Below, one piece after another: positions 10,130 through 18,092 of a stretch of DNA of 64,000 nt. Under the pieces are notes generated by a model. The model was given only the letters and a program-made list of their open reading frames with translations. It was not told the DNA's origin and ran no database searches. The stretch covers positions 2,926,694-2,990,693 of the forward strand of contig NW_017962913.1 of the NCBI RefSeq assembly GCF_001661345.1, read 5' to 3'. Source of the DNA: Ascoidea rubescens DSM 1968. Its lineage: Eukaryota > Ascomycota > Saccharomycetes > Ascoideales > Ascoideaceae. Position numbers and translations under genes: made by a program. Numbering within the stretch: position 1 is the stretch's first letter; each line of letters begins with the position of its first letter.

Positions 10130-10699
10130 ATGATAAGAAGTTCGATTGTGAGATCCTCATTTTTATATAACTCAATCAACAAAATCAATCCTTTCTTCAG
10201 TTTCAACATCCCTAGCAATTATCACACTGCCAATAACAACCATAACTACAATAACAATTACAAAAAAAATAGTGGTTTTGTTTATAATCGTTTTTCGAAA
10301 AACATGTCTACCTACACACTACAATACTCCAGTTCCACTCCCGGTCCTATTGAGAAGGAAATAGTTAATAAACTAATAGACAGCTTCAATCCAATATCCT
10401 TGACTATCAAAAACGATTCATCGAAACATGCTCATCATGCTGGAATTCGAGGAGCAACCAATATTACCGAATCTCATTTCAGAATTGACATCATTTCAAA
10501 ATCTTTTACTGGTTTGAATTTGCCCTCGAGACACAGATTGATTTATAAGCTTTTGGACGATGAGTTAAAAAACAAAGGTGTCCATGCTCTATCTCTAAAA
10601 ATTAAAACTCCTGATGAAATAAGTAAAAATAACTCTTCATCCTCATCTTCCAGTTCAAAAAATTCCTCGAATGAATCAATCAAAGATGAAAATATATGA
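10130..10699 (+). CDS. BOL1: Mitochondrial BolA-like protein Bol1
   Basis: BolA-family factor acting with the monothiol glutaredoxin Grx5 in late mitochondrial [4Fe-4S] cluster assembly. From ATG 10130 the product is 189 aa. Residues about 1-65 are Arg/Ser/Asn-rich and lack acidic residues at the extreme N-terminus (MIRSSIVRSSF), as in a mitochondrial presequence. The BolA fold follows from GPIEKEIVNKL through DSSKHAHHAG, ESHFRIDIISK and RHRLIYKLLDDEL to GVHALSLKIKTPDE. The invariant His of BolA proteins is present in the RHRLIY motif, and the HAHHAG loop supplies the other ligand candidates. The frame is also open upstream from a TTG at 10103, and a second ATG lies at 10303, which would remove the presequence. 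The Ser-rich tail (about 20 residues) is extra. Confidence 0.9.
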   Translation: MIRSSIVRSSFLYNSINKINPFFSFNIPSNYHTANNNHNYNNNYKKNSGFVYNRFSKNMSTYTLQYSSSTPGPIEKEIVNKLIDSFNPISLTIKNDSSKHAHHAGIRGATNITESHFRIDIISKSFTGLNLPSRHRLIYKLLDDELKNKGVHALSLKIKTPDEISKNNSSSSSSSSKNSSNESIKDENI

Positions 10700-11121
10700 A
10701 AGATATACACAAATAAATAAACACACATTCAAATTCGTTATAAATATTCAGTCCAAAACAAACAGCTTATTATGTTTATCGGTTTACTAGTTTTATGAGT
10801 TTATATATATATACTATTTTTTTTAAATCATTGATTTTTACTGTCATCACTTTTGTATATTTTATCTATCGTTTTTTACTTGATTTTATCACCAAATTTA
10901 TTTTTTAGTTGTTTTTGTTCTGATAATTATCTAATACAAGCAAATTTATTTATATATCTCGTGGATTCCTCAACAGTGGTTTTCTTAAAGTTAAAGGATT
11001 CCGGGCTGGGGTTCCAAAACTGACCAATCAAAACTTGTTCTGGGCCTCAAAGGGTGCTTCCTTAAAATTACATGGTAGCTCTTGATCCTTCTTTTAATTC
11101 CCAACTATCTTATCACTAATT
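10700..11121. other. BOL1 to RNase H1-paralogue spacer
   Basis: AT-rich, about 420 bp. It contains TATATATATAC near 10803-10814 and presumably the BOL1 terminator and the promoter of the next gene. Nothing else is recognised. Confidence 0.5.
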
Positions 11122-11149
11122 ATGGAAACCTTTTACGTGGTTAGAAGAG

Positions 11150-11296
11150 GTATGTTATATTTAATCAATTCACCTGAGATCTCAAATTGAGTGTATTCTC
11201 AAGTGTATTAATCAATTCTTTCAATAATCAATGGGTCTCATCAATTTCATGTATATATACTCATTTATTTGTTTATCTTTTTTTCCGTATACATAG
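11150..11296 (+). other. Intron in the RNase H1 paralogue
   Basis: 147 nt. Canonical donor GTATGT at 11150 and acceptor CATAG ending at 11296. It splits the same Gly codon of the conserved RRG-Y junction as the intron of the intact RNase H1 gene, so the position is shared by descent. Confidence 0.85.
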
Positions 11297-12119
11297 GCTA
11301 CGAACCCGGAATTTATTTTGATTATCAGTGCTGTCAAAAACAAGTCGAAGGATGTCCTGATAACCAATTCAAAAAATTCAACAGCTTTGAAGAAGCATAC
11401 AATTACTATAAATCGAAAATATACCTAAACAATCGCACAAGAATTGTCTTTACTGCTGGAAAAGCCAGATTAATTGATCAAAAATTTACTGCTGCGGGCT
11501 ACGGTTGTTTTTTCGGGAAAAACGATTCCAAAAATGAATCTGGAACGTTAGATGGGACTCAATCGCATCAAAGAGCAAATTTAAAGGCCATCCTAGAAGC
11601 ATTGATAACAATTAAACAAGAAATTATTCGATACAAAAACTACAACGACAAAAAAAAACTATTTCCCTATGTTATTTACACAAAGGATAGATACTCGTTA
11701 AAATGCTTCAACAACTGAAAATACACCTGGGTCAGGAATGGCTGGAAGACATCAAAGGGTAAAGACGTCAAAAATCAAGATATAATTAAACTTTGTCTCA
11801 ATGAAATCAAAATAATCAACAAGCACTATACATCTCAGGGCTGGGAGGAAATCAGATTTTTCTACAATACCGAATCAAAACAGATTTTCAAGTACGCAAA
11901 TACACAAGCGCTCTGTTTAGCTGATTATGGGATTAAAGAAGAGGCCGATCGTATTGAAGCGTTTGCTGAAGCTGCTGTTACTGGTATAGCTACTGCTGCT
12001 GCTGAGGATGTTGGCAGACCCAAACGAGTTCTTTTCCCCTTTCCCTCTGACGACTTTGTTGCCCATGAAAACGATGACTGCGAAGTAATTGATAAGACTG
12101 ATACTACAGTTTATATTGC

Positions 12120-12182
12120 TGAAGCTAAGGCTAAAACTAAAACTAAGGCTAAAACTAAGGCTAAAACTAAGGCTAAAACTAC
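12120..12182 (+). repeat. In-frame Lys-Ala-Lys-Thr coding repeat
   Basis: Repeats of GCTAAGGCTAAAACT and shortened forms encode alternating Ala/Thr and Lys (AKAKTKTKAKTK...) within the tail of the dead RNase H1 paralogue. The repeat keeps the reading frame. Confidence 0.85.
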
Positions 12183-12435
12183 GACTTTTAAAGCTGAAGT
12201 TTCTGCTTCTCATCAAACCAAACATGTTCTTCGGTCCCTTTGTGATGGTGGCTTTATTTTTGCCCACGAAAGCGACGACGAGGAAGACTTTACTAATTTC
12301 CGTGAGCAGTTCCGTAAGACCCTGTGGATTCCGTACGAAATGGATCCGTACGGATAAGCTAACCGAATACACTGTGCTGATGGGATACAAAGTAAGGCGG
12401 CTTTGAGAGAGCTACCTATTTCAAAACCAGATATA

Positions 12436-13158
12436 ATGAACAACGAGTCGACGAGCCAATTGGCAACGATTTGCGAGAGTGTGTTTCCCCCAGCTCTACC
12501 TCTAGCACATGGCGGCACACTTTGCTTGAAAACCACCACCAGTCATGACCTAGCTGCTCAGCGAAAGACCTTGACCTCCTTCTTGCGGCTAATCAACTCG
12601 ACCATCGGTGATATATACTTGGATAGCTATGGCGAAACTTGGAAAAAGGACAAGATAATCGAGCTTCAGGAGGACAATTTGGTTTATGTGTACTACACAG
12701 TTCACACTAATCCTCGTAACAAGAACCGTAATTGCAATCAAAACACTACAATAGTTGGTTTTCTATCTTTCAAACTAGTTTTCAACCAGTTTGACAAGAA
12801 TAACCTATACTACTACTTTTACTTGTTTGAAATCCATATCAACCCGAATTATCAGAATTCTAAACTCGGCTCTATATTAATCGACAAATACCACTCATTG
12901 GCAAATTTATTAAATGGCAATCCTCAACTAAAATCGTTGTTGCAGCTCAAGAAAAACTATCGGATTAAGAAATATTATCTAAGCGTCTTTTCGAAAAACT
13001 TTATAGCAATCAACTGGTATATAAATAAACTAAATTACAAAAAATTATCCAAAAACGACTTTGGTTCAAATGAATTGCTAACAGTTCCAGAAGATAAAAT
13101 CTTAAGAAATGGCAAAATAATCAAACCAATTTATTACATTTTATATCTTAATATTTAG
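12436..13158 (+). CDS. NAT4: N-alpha-acetyltransferase Nat4 (NatD; histone H4/H2A)
   Basis: GNAT enzyme which in yeast and humans (NAA40) acetylates the N-terminal Ser of histones H4 and H2A. From ATG 12436 the product is 240 aa (S. cerevisiae 285). Family landmarks are TWKKDKIIELQEDNLVYVYY, the beta-strand TTIVGFLSFKL, FEIHINPNYQNSKLGSILI (acetyl-CoA-binding motif A, about residues 132-150), YLSVFSKNFIAINWYI (motif B) and the final strand PIYYILYL. In motif A the consensus R/Q-x-x-G-x-G/A reads QNSKLG, so the first Gly is Lys (about residue 143). The frame is open further upstream without ATG up to the TAA that ends the RNase H1 paralogue; ATG 12436 already includes the whole NatD domain. 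The reason for its position between two RNase H1 copies is unknown. Confidence 0.85.
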   Translation: MNNESTSQLATICESVFPPALPLAHGGTLCLKTTTSHDLAAQRKTLTSFLRLINSTIGDIYLDSYGETWKKDKIIELQEDNLVYVYYTVHTNPRNKNRNCNQNTTIVGFLSFKLVFNQFDKNNLYYYFYLFEIHINPNYQNSKLGSILIDKYHSLANLLNGNPQLKSLLQLKKNYRIKKYYLSVFSKNFIAINWYINKLNYKKLSKNDFGSNELLTVPEDKILRNGKIIKPIYYILYLNI

Positions 13159-14963
13159 TAAAATTATTTTGTTCAAAAAAAAAAAAGAGCAATAATAACA
13201 TTACTAAGAATAAATTATTGTTAATATTCCTGAAGATTGTATACATCTACTTAAAATAATGAATTTTAACAATAATTTTCATAATTAAGACATTTAAGAT
13301 TTACAGGTCTTTTTCCTCGATGACAGAATCCAAATGATCTTTACAGATTATCGAAGCATTGGATAATCTTTAGTCAACCAACATACACAAGCGTTTGTTT
13401 GATTGAAAAGTGCAAAAAAAAAATAAAAAAAAAGCATTAACCTATCTAATGATCTCTGATTTATATATCAATATGTCATCTCTATGTACTAGTATAAACT
13501 AATTAAATATTTAATTACTTGATAGATTAACAATTTTCTTTAAAATTGTAACATTCAAATTACATAAGATGAACATTTTCCATCAAATGTAATCGAAATA
13601 ATAATGATAATGATAATGATACTCCTGATATGTACTATCATTTTATAGGCTCTACTTTACCATTTTGTATCAAAAAAAGAAAAAAGAAAAAAGAAAAAAA
13701 ATGTAAAACCCTTAAAGTTTATTATTGAATTTATTATTAAATTATTTATTCATTAGTATTAATATATTATTAATTCAAATTTAATTGAAACACTTTGTGA
13801 CAAATAGATTTATATGTTCCAATTCCAAATTTGGAAAGTCTATACACAATGACATAAAATTATTTTTCTATTGAAATTTACAATTTAAATAAATGAATTT
13901 GTTAAATTATTTATTTATAAATTCCAATTATCAGTTAAACTTGTCTAATCAAAATGTTTTAACAAAACAAAAATAAAAAAAAGAGTTAAAAGAATATAAT
14001 CAAACACTAGAATTTCAAAGCCAAAATGTCATTTGGCGGTAATATTACACTATACTAAACAAATCACCCATTTTGTCTCTCTTGTGGTTCTAACAACAAT
14101 ACAATAACATATTATTATCTATAATATCTTTATTTAAAATTTTGGAAAACCTCCTATTCTCTCCTATGTTTTTTAATCAAACTAAAAAAAAAGGAATTTA
14201 AACGTTTAATATTTGGTTTCATTCAAAAATTTTGTAAATTTTGTAAACAAAGCTGGTTATGAAAGGATTAACATCAATACCACTAAGAAAATAATCACTA
14301 AAATAATCAAATAATTATATCACTTGCAAAAATATCCATGAAACAAAACAAAACAAAACAAAACAAAACTATCCATTACGCTCTTTCTAATCATGAAGAT
14401 CATAAAACACATAACACACATCTAAAATAATGTTCAATTCATTTGATCTTGGTGCATCAACAATCTCATGTATAATTTTAGAAATAGAATAATTAATAGG
14501 TCAATATCCCCTATCATGTTGGCATTTAGCCCTTGAACTACATTAGCCATTCAACAATGCTTTGAAAGATAAGATTTGAAGACTCGGAAATTTTGCTCTC
14601 AACATAAAATTTCAGGCATAGTATATGTTTTGTTCAAAAATATAATGAACTTTGATTTTATCTCTATTTCAGTTTTATGATTTCAAAAATACAATATTCA
14701 ACTTTTTTTTTCGTTTTATCCCATCGAGTTCGAGCCCCGAAGTAACCAATGAAATAAACGCAGGAAATAAATAGAGGCATGTGACTTGATCCTACTAACA
14801 TTTTTGTTTTCATTTTTCGGGAATACGAAACTTAAAGCACATAGTTTCGATCTATCAGTTTTTGGCTCTTAAATACTTTTTCACGACTTCCGGCGAAGTT
14901 ATGATTTGAAGATTTTTGTATCGATCTAATCACAACTAAATTTTTGGAAACACAGTCTGTGAA
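13159..14963. other. 1.8-kb AT-rich spacer upstream of RNase H1
   Basis: Very AT-rich, with simple runs (AAAAGAAAA near 13675-13700; five AAAAC units near 14342-14370; ATAATG runs near 13598-13620). A CATGTGAC Cbf1-type site lies at 14778-14785, 179 bp before the RNase H1 start. No gene or structured RNA is recognised. Confidence 0.55.
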
Positions 14964-15905
14964 ATGGCTAAAAAAGGATTCTATGCCGTCAGAAGAGGTT
15001 AGTATTTTTAATCGTTCTGATTTTGCATTTTTAAAAGAGAAATTTGATTCAAATTATTAACAAATGCCTTGATCTATTCAATTGTTGATAAAGGATACAA
15101 AACAGGAATCTTTAAAACCTGGGAAGAATGTCAAGCTCAAATCAATGGGTATTCATGCTCTGAGTTTAAAAAGTTTTCAACCCAAGCTGAAGCGCTGGGA
15201 TATCTAAAAACCAGTTCTAGAGAAAAATCTTTTACTACCCACCCTATTTCAAAACCTGTTTCTAAAGTTCGATACAATTATGGGAAAACAATTGACAATG
15301 ATGTCAAAAATAATGAAAAAATTTTGAGGTATCAGAATATCGTACCAAAAGTTATCTCGTTTGAGAGTTCCACTAGCTTGTATAAGAGTCCTGTTAATTC
15401 GTATGATGATTCCGTTAGCTCGTATGAGAATGAACATATTTACACTGATGGAGCATCTAAAGGAAATGGTAAGGAGGGTGCTAAAGCAGGGTTTGGATGT
15501 TTTTTTGGTATGGGAGATCCTAGAAATCATTATGGGAAAGTCGTTGGCCAGCAAACCAATCAAAGAGCTGAGCTAAGTGCGATTTTACATGCTCTAAAAG
15601 TGGTCGATCAGGAATTAAGTGATGGCGCAAAAAAGTGTTACACCATATTTTCTGATAGTAAATACTCGATATCATGTATTGATAGCTGGAGTTTGAGCTG
15701 GGAAAAAAATGGATGGAAAAAAGCCACTGGACAAAAAATAATCAATCTCGATATAATCAAATCAGCAGTAGCCTTGAAGAAATCCATCAACGAAAAATGC
15801 AAACAGGCTGGAAAGCCCAGTTTAGCCTTTTGCCATGTTCGAGGCCACATAGGAGTCTTTGGAAACGAACAGGCTGATTTGTTGGCCAACAAAGGCTGTA
15901 TGTGA
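14964..15905 (+). CDS. RNH1: Ribonuclease H1, spliced (join 14964..14997, 15094..15905)
   Basis: Cleaves the RNA strand of RNA-DNA hybrids (R-loops, primers). The spliced product is 281 aa. Exon 1 gives MAKKGFYAVRRG, and exon 2 completes the hybrid-binding domain (YKTGIFKTWEEC, FKKFSTQAEAL). A linker of about 70 residues leads to the RNase H domain. All catalytic carboxylates are present: Asp130 (YTDG), Glu171 (QRAEL), Asp199 (FSDSKY) and Asp273 (NEQADLLA); the catalytic-loop His lies in HVRGHIG. The frame alone starts only with a TTG at 15069, so the upstream exon is required. This is the functional copy of the pair; the other (11122-12357) is dead. A Cbf1-like CATGTGAC lies upstream. Confidence 0.92.
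14998..15093 (+). other. Intron in RNH1
   Basis: 96 nt. Donor GTTAGT at 14998, a weak branch match ATTAAC near 15056, and an unusual AAG acceptor ending at 15093. The junction restores RRG-YKTG of the hybrid-binding domain. Confidence 0.8.
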
Positions 15906-16445
15906 GAGCTGCTACGGCAAATATCAAAAGCACTTGAGCATTAAAGACAAGCACCAGAAAAAAAAGCCAGAAAAAAAAGCCAGAAAAAAACACCAGAAAA
16001 AAACCACAAAAGAACGGTTGCGAGCCAGCGCCGGCCCATCGAGGTGGAGTCTGCATCCGGGCTAAGCATTACCCGCTCTGATTTGCCGCTCGTTCAATGC
16101 TGCGGTCATGTGACTGTCTTTTTAGCCAGAAAATTATTTTCCATACATTGAAATCCTATAAATACTCAGCTCTTCCTATTTTTTTTTTCCTTGATTCTTT
16201 TGTTTTTTTATTAAAAGTAGTTTGTTCATTTGATTTGGCAAATTGAATTGATTATCTTTGGCTTTATCTTAATATTCAATGAACTTGTTGCTGTTTTTAT
16301 TGTGGTCTAACGTTTTTTTAGAAGTGTAAAAAGTGGTTTTAAGGTTGCATATCAGGCTTGAATTAAGGTTGGGAATATAATAATAATCCTCCTCATAATA
16401 ATAATAACGAAATAAGTTGATAATTAACGATAGTTAATAAGAACA
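15906..16445. other. RNH1-ASR1 spacer with short repeat and promoter
   Basis: Directly after the RNH1 stop is a 13-bp repeat (GCCAGAAAAAAAA-like, four copies, about 15950-16003), followed by a short GC-rich patch (16018-16110), a palindromic GTCATGTGAC Cbf1-type site at 16105-16114, and CCTATAAATAC near 16157, a good TATA candidate for ASR1. Confidence 0.6.
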
Positions 16446-18092
16446 ATGAATCAATTACCAGAGCAATCAGAGTCGTCTTCTGATGCATTGGATCTTGAAG
16501 ACATTTGCTCGATTTGTCTTGATAATCTTTTCTCAAATGGCAGTGATGTTAACAGCAATGCAAAGAAGCAGTTGGTAGCAAGACTTGGGTCTTGTAACCA
16601 TAGATATCATGATATCTGTATTCGACCTTGGTGTCAAAAGTCTAACAGTTGTCCAAGCTGTCGTACTTCATTTAAAAAAGTGGATCTTGTTGATGTTGAT
16701 GGAAATGTTGTTCATAATTATACTGTCGAACCTAAAAAACCGTCGAAGGTTTGCAATGATTTCAATGATTTTGATGCTTCAAGTCAATCATTGAGTGATG
16801 GTGATTTAAGTTCCCGAATCAACAATTTGATTAGAAACAGAGTTAAATGTTCGCTATGTGATTCCGCTTCATCGGTAACAACTGGATTGGCATTATGTTC
16901 TACATGCTCATCGTGCTACCATCCAAGGTGTTTGGGTGTTGGTTCATTGGCTATTGGAGTTCGGTCATGGAATTGTCCGATGTGTGATACTTTGCAAGAT
17001 AGTTCATACACTTTTGTGACTGGTGTTATTAGAGGGTCTATAGTAAGAGAAAGCACGTTAAGAAGGTTGAATGCATTTGAATACCAATTTGATGAATGTG
17101 TTTTATCTAGAGATAATAATAACAATAATAACAATAATAATAATAGTGTGAATAATAGGGATAATGGGAATAATCGAGGAAATGTTGATTATAGTAATAG
17201 TATAGTTGACGATGTGGATGATTTTTGTCCGGCTCCTGTTTTCAGTACTAAGAGAAAAGGATTGAGAATTCGTTCAAATCCTGAAGATGATTTTGATTTT
17301 GATTTTGAAGATGAGGATGGGTTTGATAGTAATATTAATAATGCCGATTATGATTATGATTATGACACTTATAGTGATAATGGTAATGGTAACAATAATA
17401 ACAATAACAATAATAAATATGTTGAGAAAAAAGATGAGACTAACAAGTACAAGGAGACAACTGAAGAAGAAGAAGCATGGAAGGCATTTGATTTATTTAG
17501 AGAAGAAGAAAAACGCAATGAAGAGTTGGCAAGGTCATCATTATCAATGTTTTCAACTGATTTGTTATCAAGCAAAAACGAAGTGCCTTTTGTTAAAAAT
17601 TGCAACAAGATATCTAAATCCAAAAGAAATAAAAATAGAAAAAAACGTAATGATATTGATAAAAGAAAAAGTGATATAAATAATAATAATAATAATAATA
17701 ATGATAATAAAAATAAAAATAATTATGGGAATGGAAATGAAAATGGGAGAAAACAAAGTACAGTAAAACTGTTATTGAGTGAGATGCAAAATAATAAAAA
17801 TAAATCATTTTTCTGCAAACCGGTTCTGAATAATTTTCAACGAACGTTTTATGGACAAGTGTCACCACCAATGTCTCCGCCATTATCACCACCATCGGGC
17901 TTATTATCCCCTAGACAAACCAAGCCATCAATTTATTCTGATTATAAACAACCAAGATTTTTATATCATCAAAGAAATAATAGAGATTGCAAAGGCAAGG
18001 AAAAGGAAGATTTGATTGGGATTAAAAATATTTTACCAACTTCGCCTCCCCCAATTACAAGCGAGGAGGAAGAGTATTTTCCTAAATTTTGA
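16446..18092 (+). CDS. ASR1: RING/PHD-finger ubiquitin ligase Asr1-like
   Basis: 548 aa. A RING-H2 domain at about residues 22-75 (CSICL, then CNHRYHDIC and CPSC) is followed by a C4HC3 PHD finger at about 136-182 (CSLC, CSTC, CYHPRC, CPMC). This order matches Asr1 (alcohol-sensitive RING/PHD), which in S. cerevisiae is 288 aa, binds phosphorylated RNA polymerase II and ubiquitylates it. The rest is different: several poly-Asn tracts, acidic regions (FDFDFEDEDGFD), a basic block (KSKRNKNRKKRN) and a proline cluster (SPPMSPPLSPPSG near 475-490) with possible Ser-Pro phosphorylation sites. The long C-terminal half is low-complexity and its function cannot be read. The RING+PHD pair makes Asr1 the best name, but another fungal RING-PHD protein is possible. 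Confidence 0.75.
   Translation: MNQLPEQSESSSDALDLEDICSICLDNLFSNGSDVNSNAKKQLVARLGSCNHRYHDICIRPWCQKSNSCPSCRTSFKKVDLVDVDGNVVHNYTVEPKKPSKVCNDFNDFDASSQSLSDGDLSSRINNLIRNRVKCSLCDSASSVTTGLALCSTCSSCYHPRCLGVGSLAIGVRSWNCPMCDTLQDSSYTFVTGVIRGSIVRESTLRRLNAFEYQFDECVLSRDNNNNNNNNNNSVNNRDNGNNRGNVDYSNSIVDDVDDFCPAPVFSTKRKGLRIRSNPEDDFDFDFEDEDGFDSNINNADYDYDYDTYSDNGNGNNNNNNNNKYVEKKDETNKYKETTEEEEAWKAFDLFREEEKRNEELARSSLSMFSTDLLSSKNEVPFVKNCNKISKSKRNKNRKKRNDIDKRKSDINNNNNNNNDNKNKNNYGNGNENGRKQSTVKLLLSEMQNNKNKSFFCKPVLNNFQRTFYGQVSPPMSPPLSPPSGLLSPRQTKPSIYSDYKQPRFLYHQRNNRDCKGKEKEDLIGIKNILPTSPPPITSEEEEYFPKF

Larger units (their letters stand above)
11122..12357 (+). pseudogene. Catalytically dead RNase H1 paralogue with one in-frame TGA (join 11122..11149, 11297..12357)
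   Basis: Paralogue of the RNase H1 gene at 14964. Exon 1 (METFYVVRRG) and the intron position match that gene. The N-terminal hybrid-binding domain is recognisable (residues 1-50, including QFKKF), but the roughly 75-residue linker is gone. The RNase H fold aligns throughout, yet all four catalytic carboxylates are replaced: Asp to Ala63 (FTAG), Glu to Asn104 (QRANL), Asp to Lys139 (YTKDRY) and Asp to Leu215 (NTQALC). Codon 150 is TGA, exactly where the intact copy has Trp. The frame then stays open for 212 more codons through the rest of the fold and a novel tail with (A/T)KAKTK repeats and acidic blocks, ending with TAA at 12355. If TGA terminates, the product is 149 aa. It is either a recently interrupted neofunctionalised gene or a pseudogene. 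NAT4 starts 78 bp after the TAA. Confidence 0.82.

Noticed and set aside
14727-14750. tRNA B-box-like GAGTTCGAGCC
   Set aside because: The T-arm pairs only 4 of 5, and no acceptor-stem partner, A-box or D-arm is found within about 75 bases upstream.
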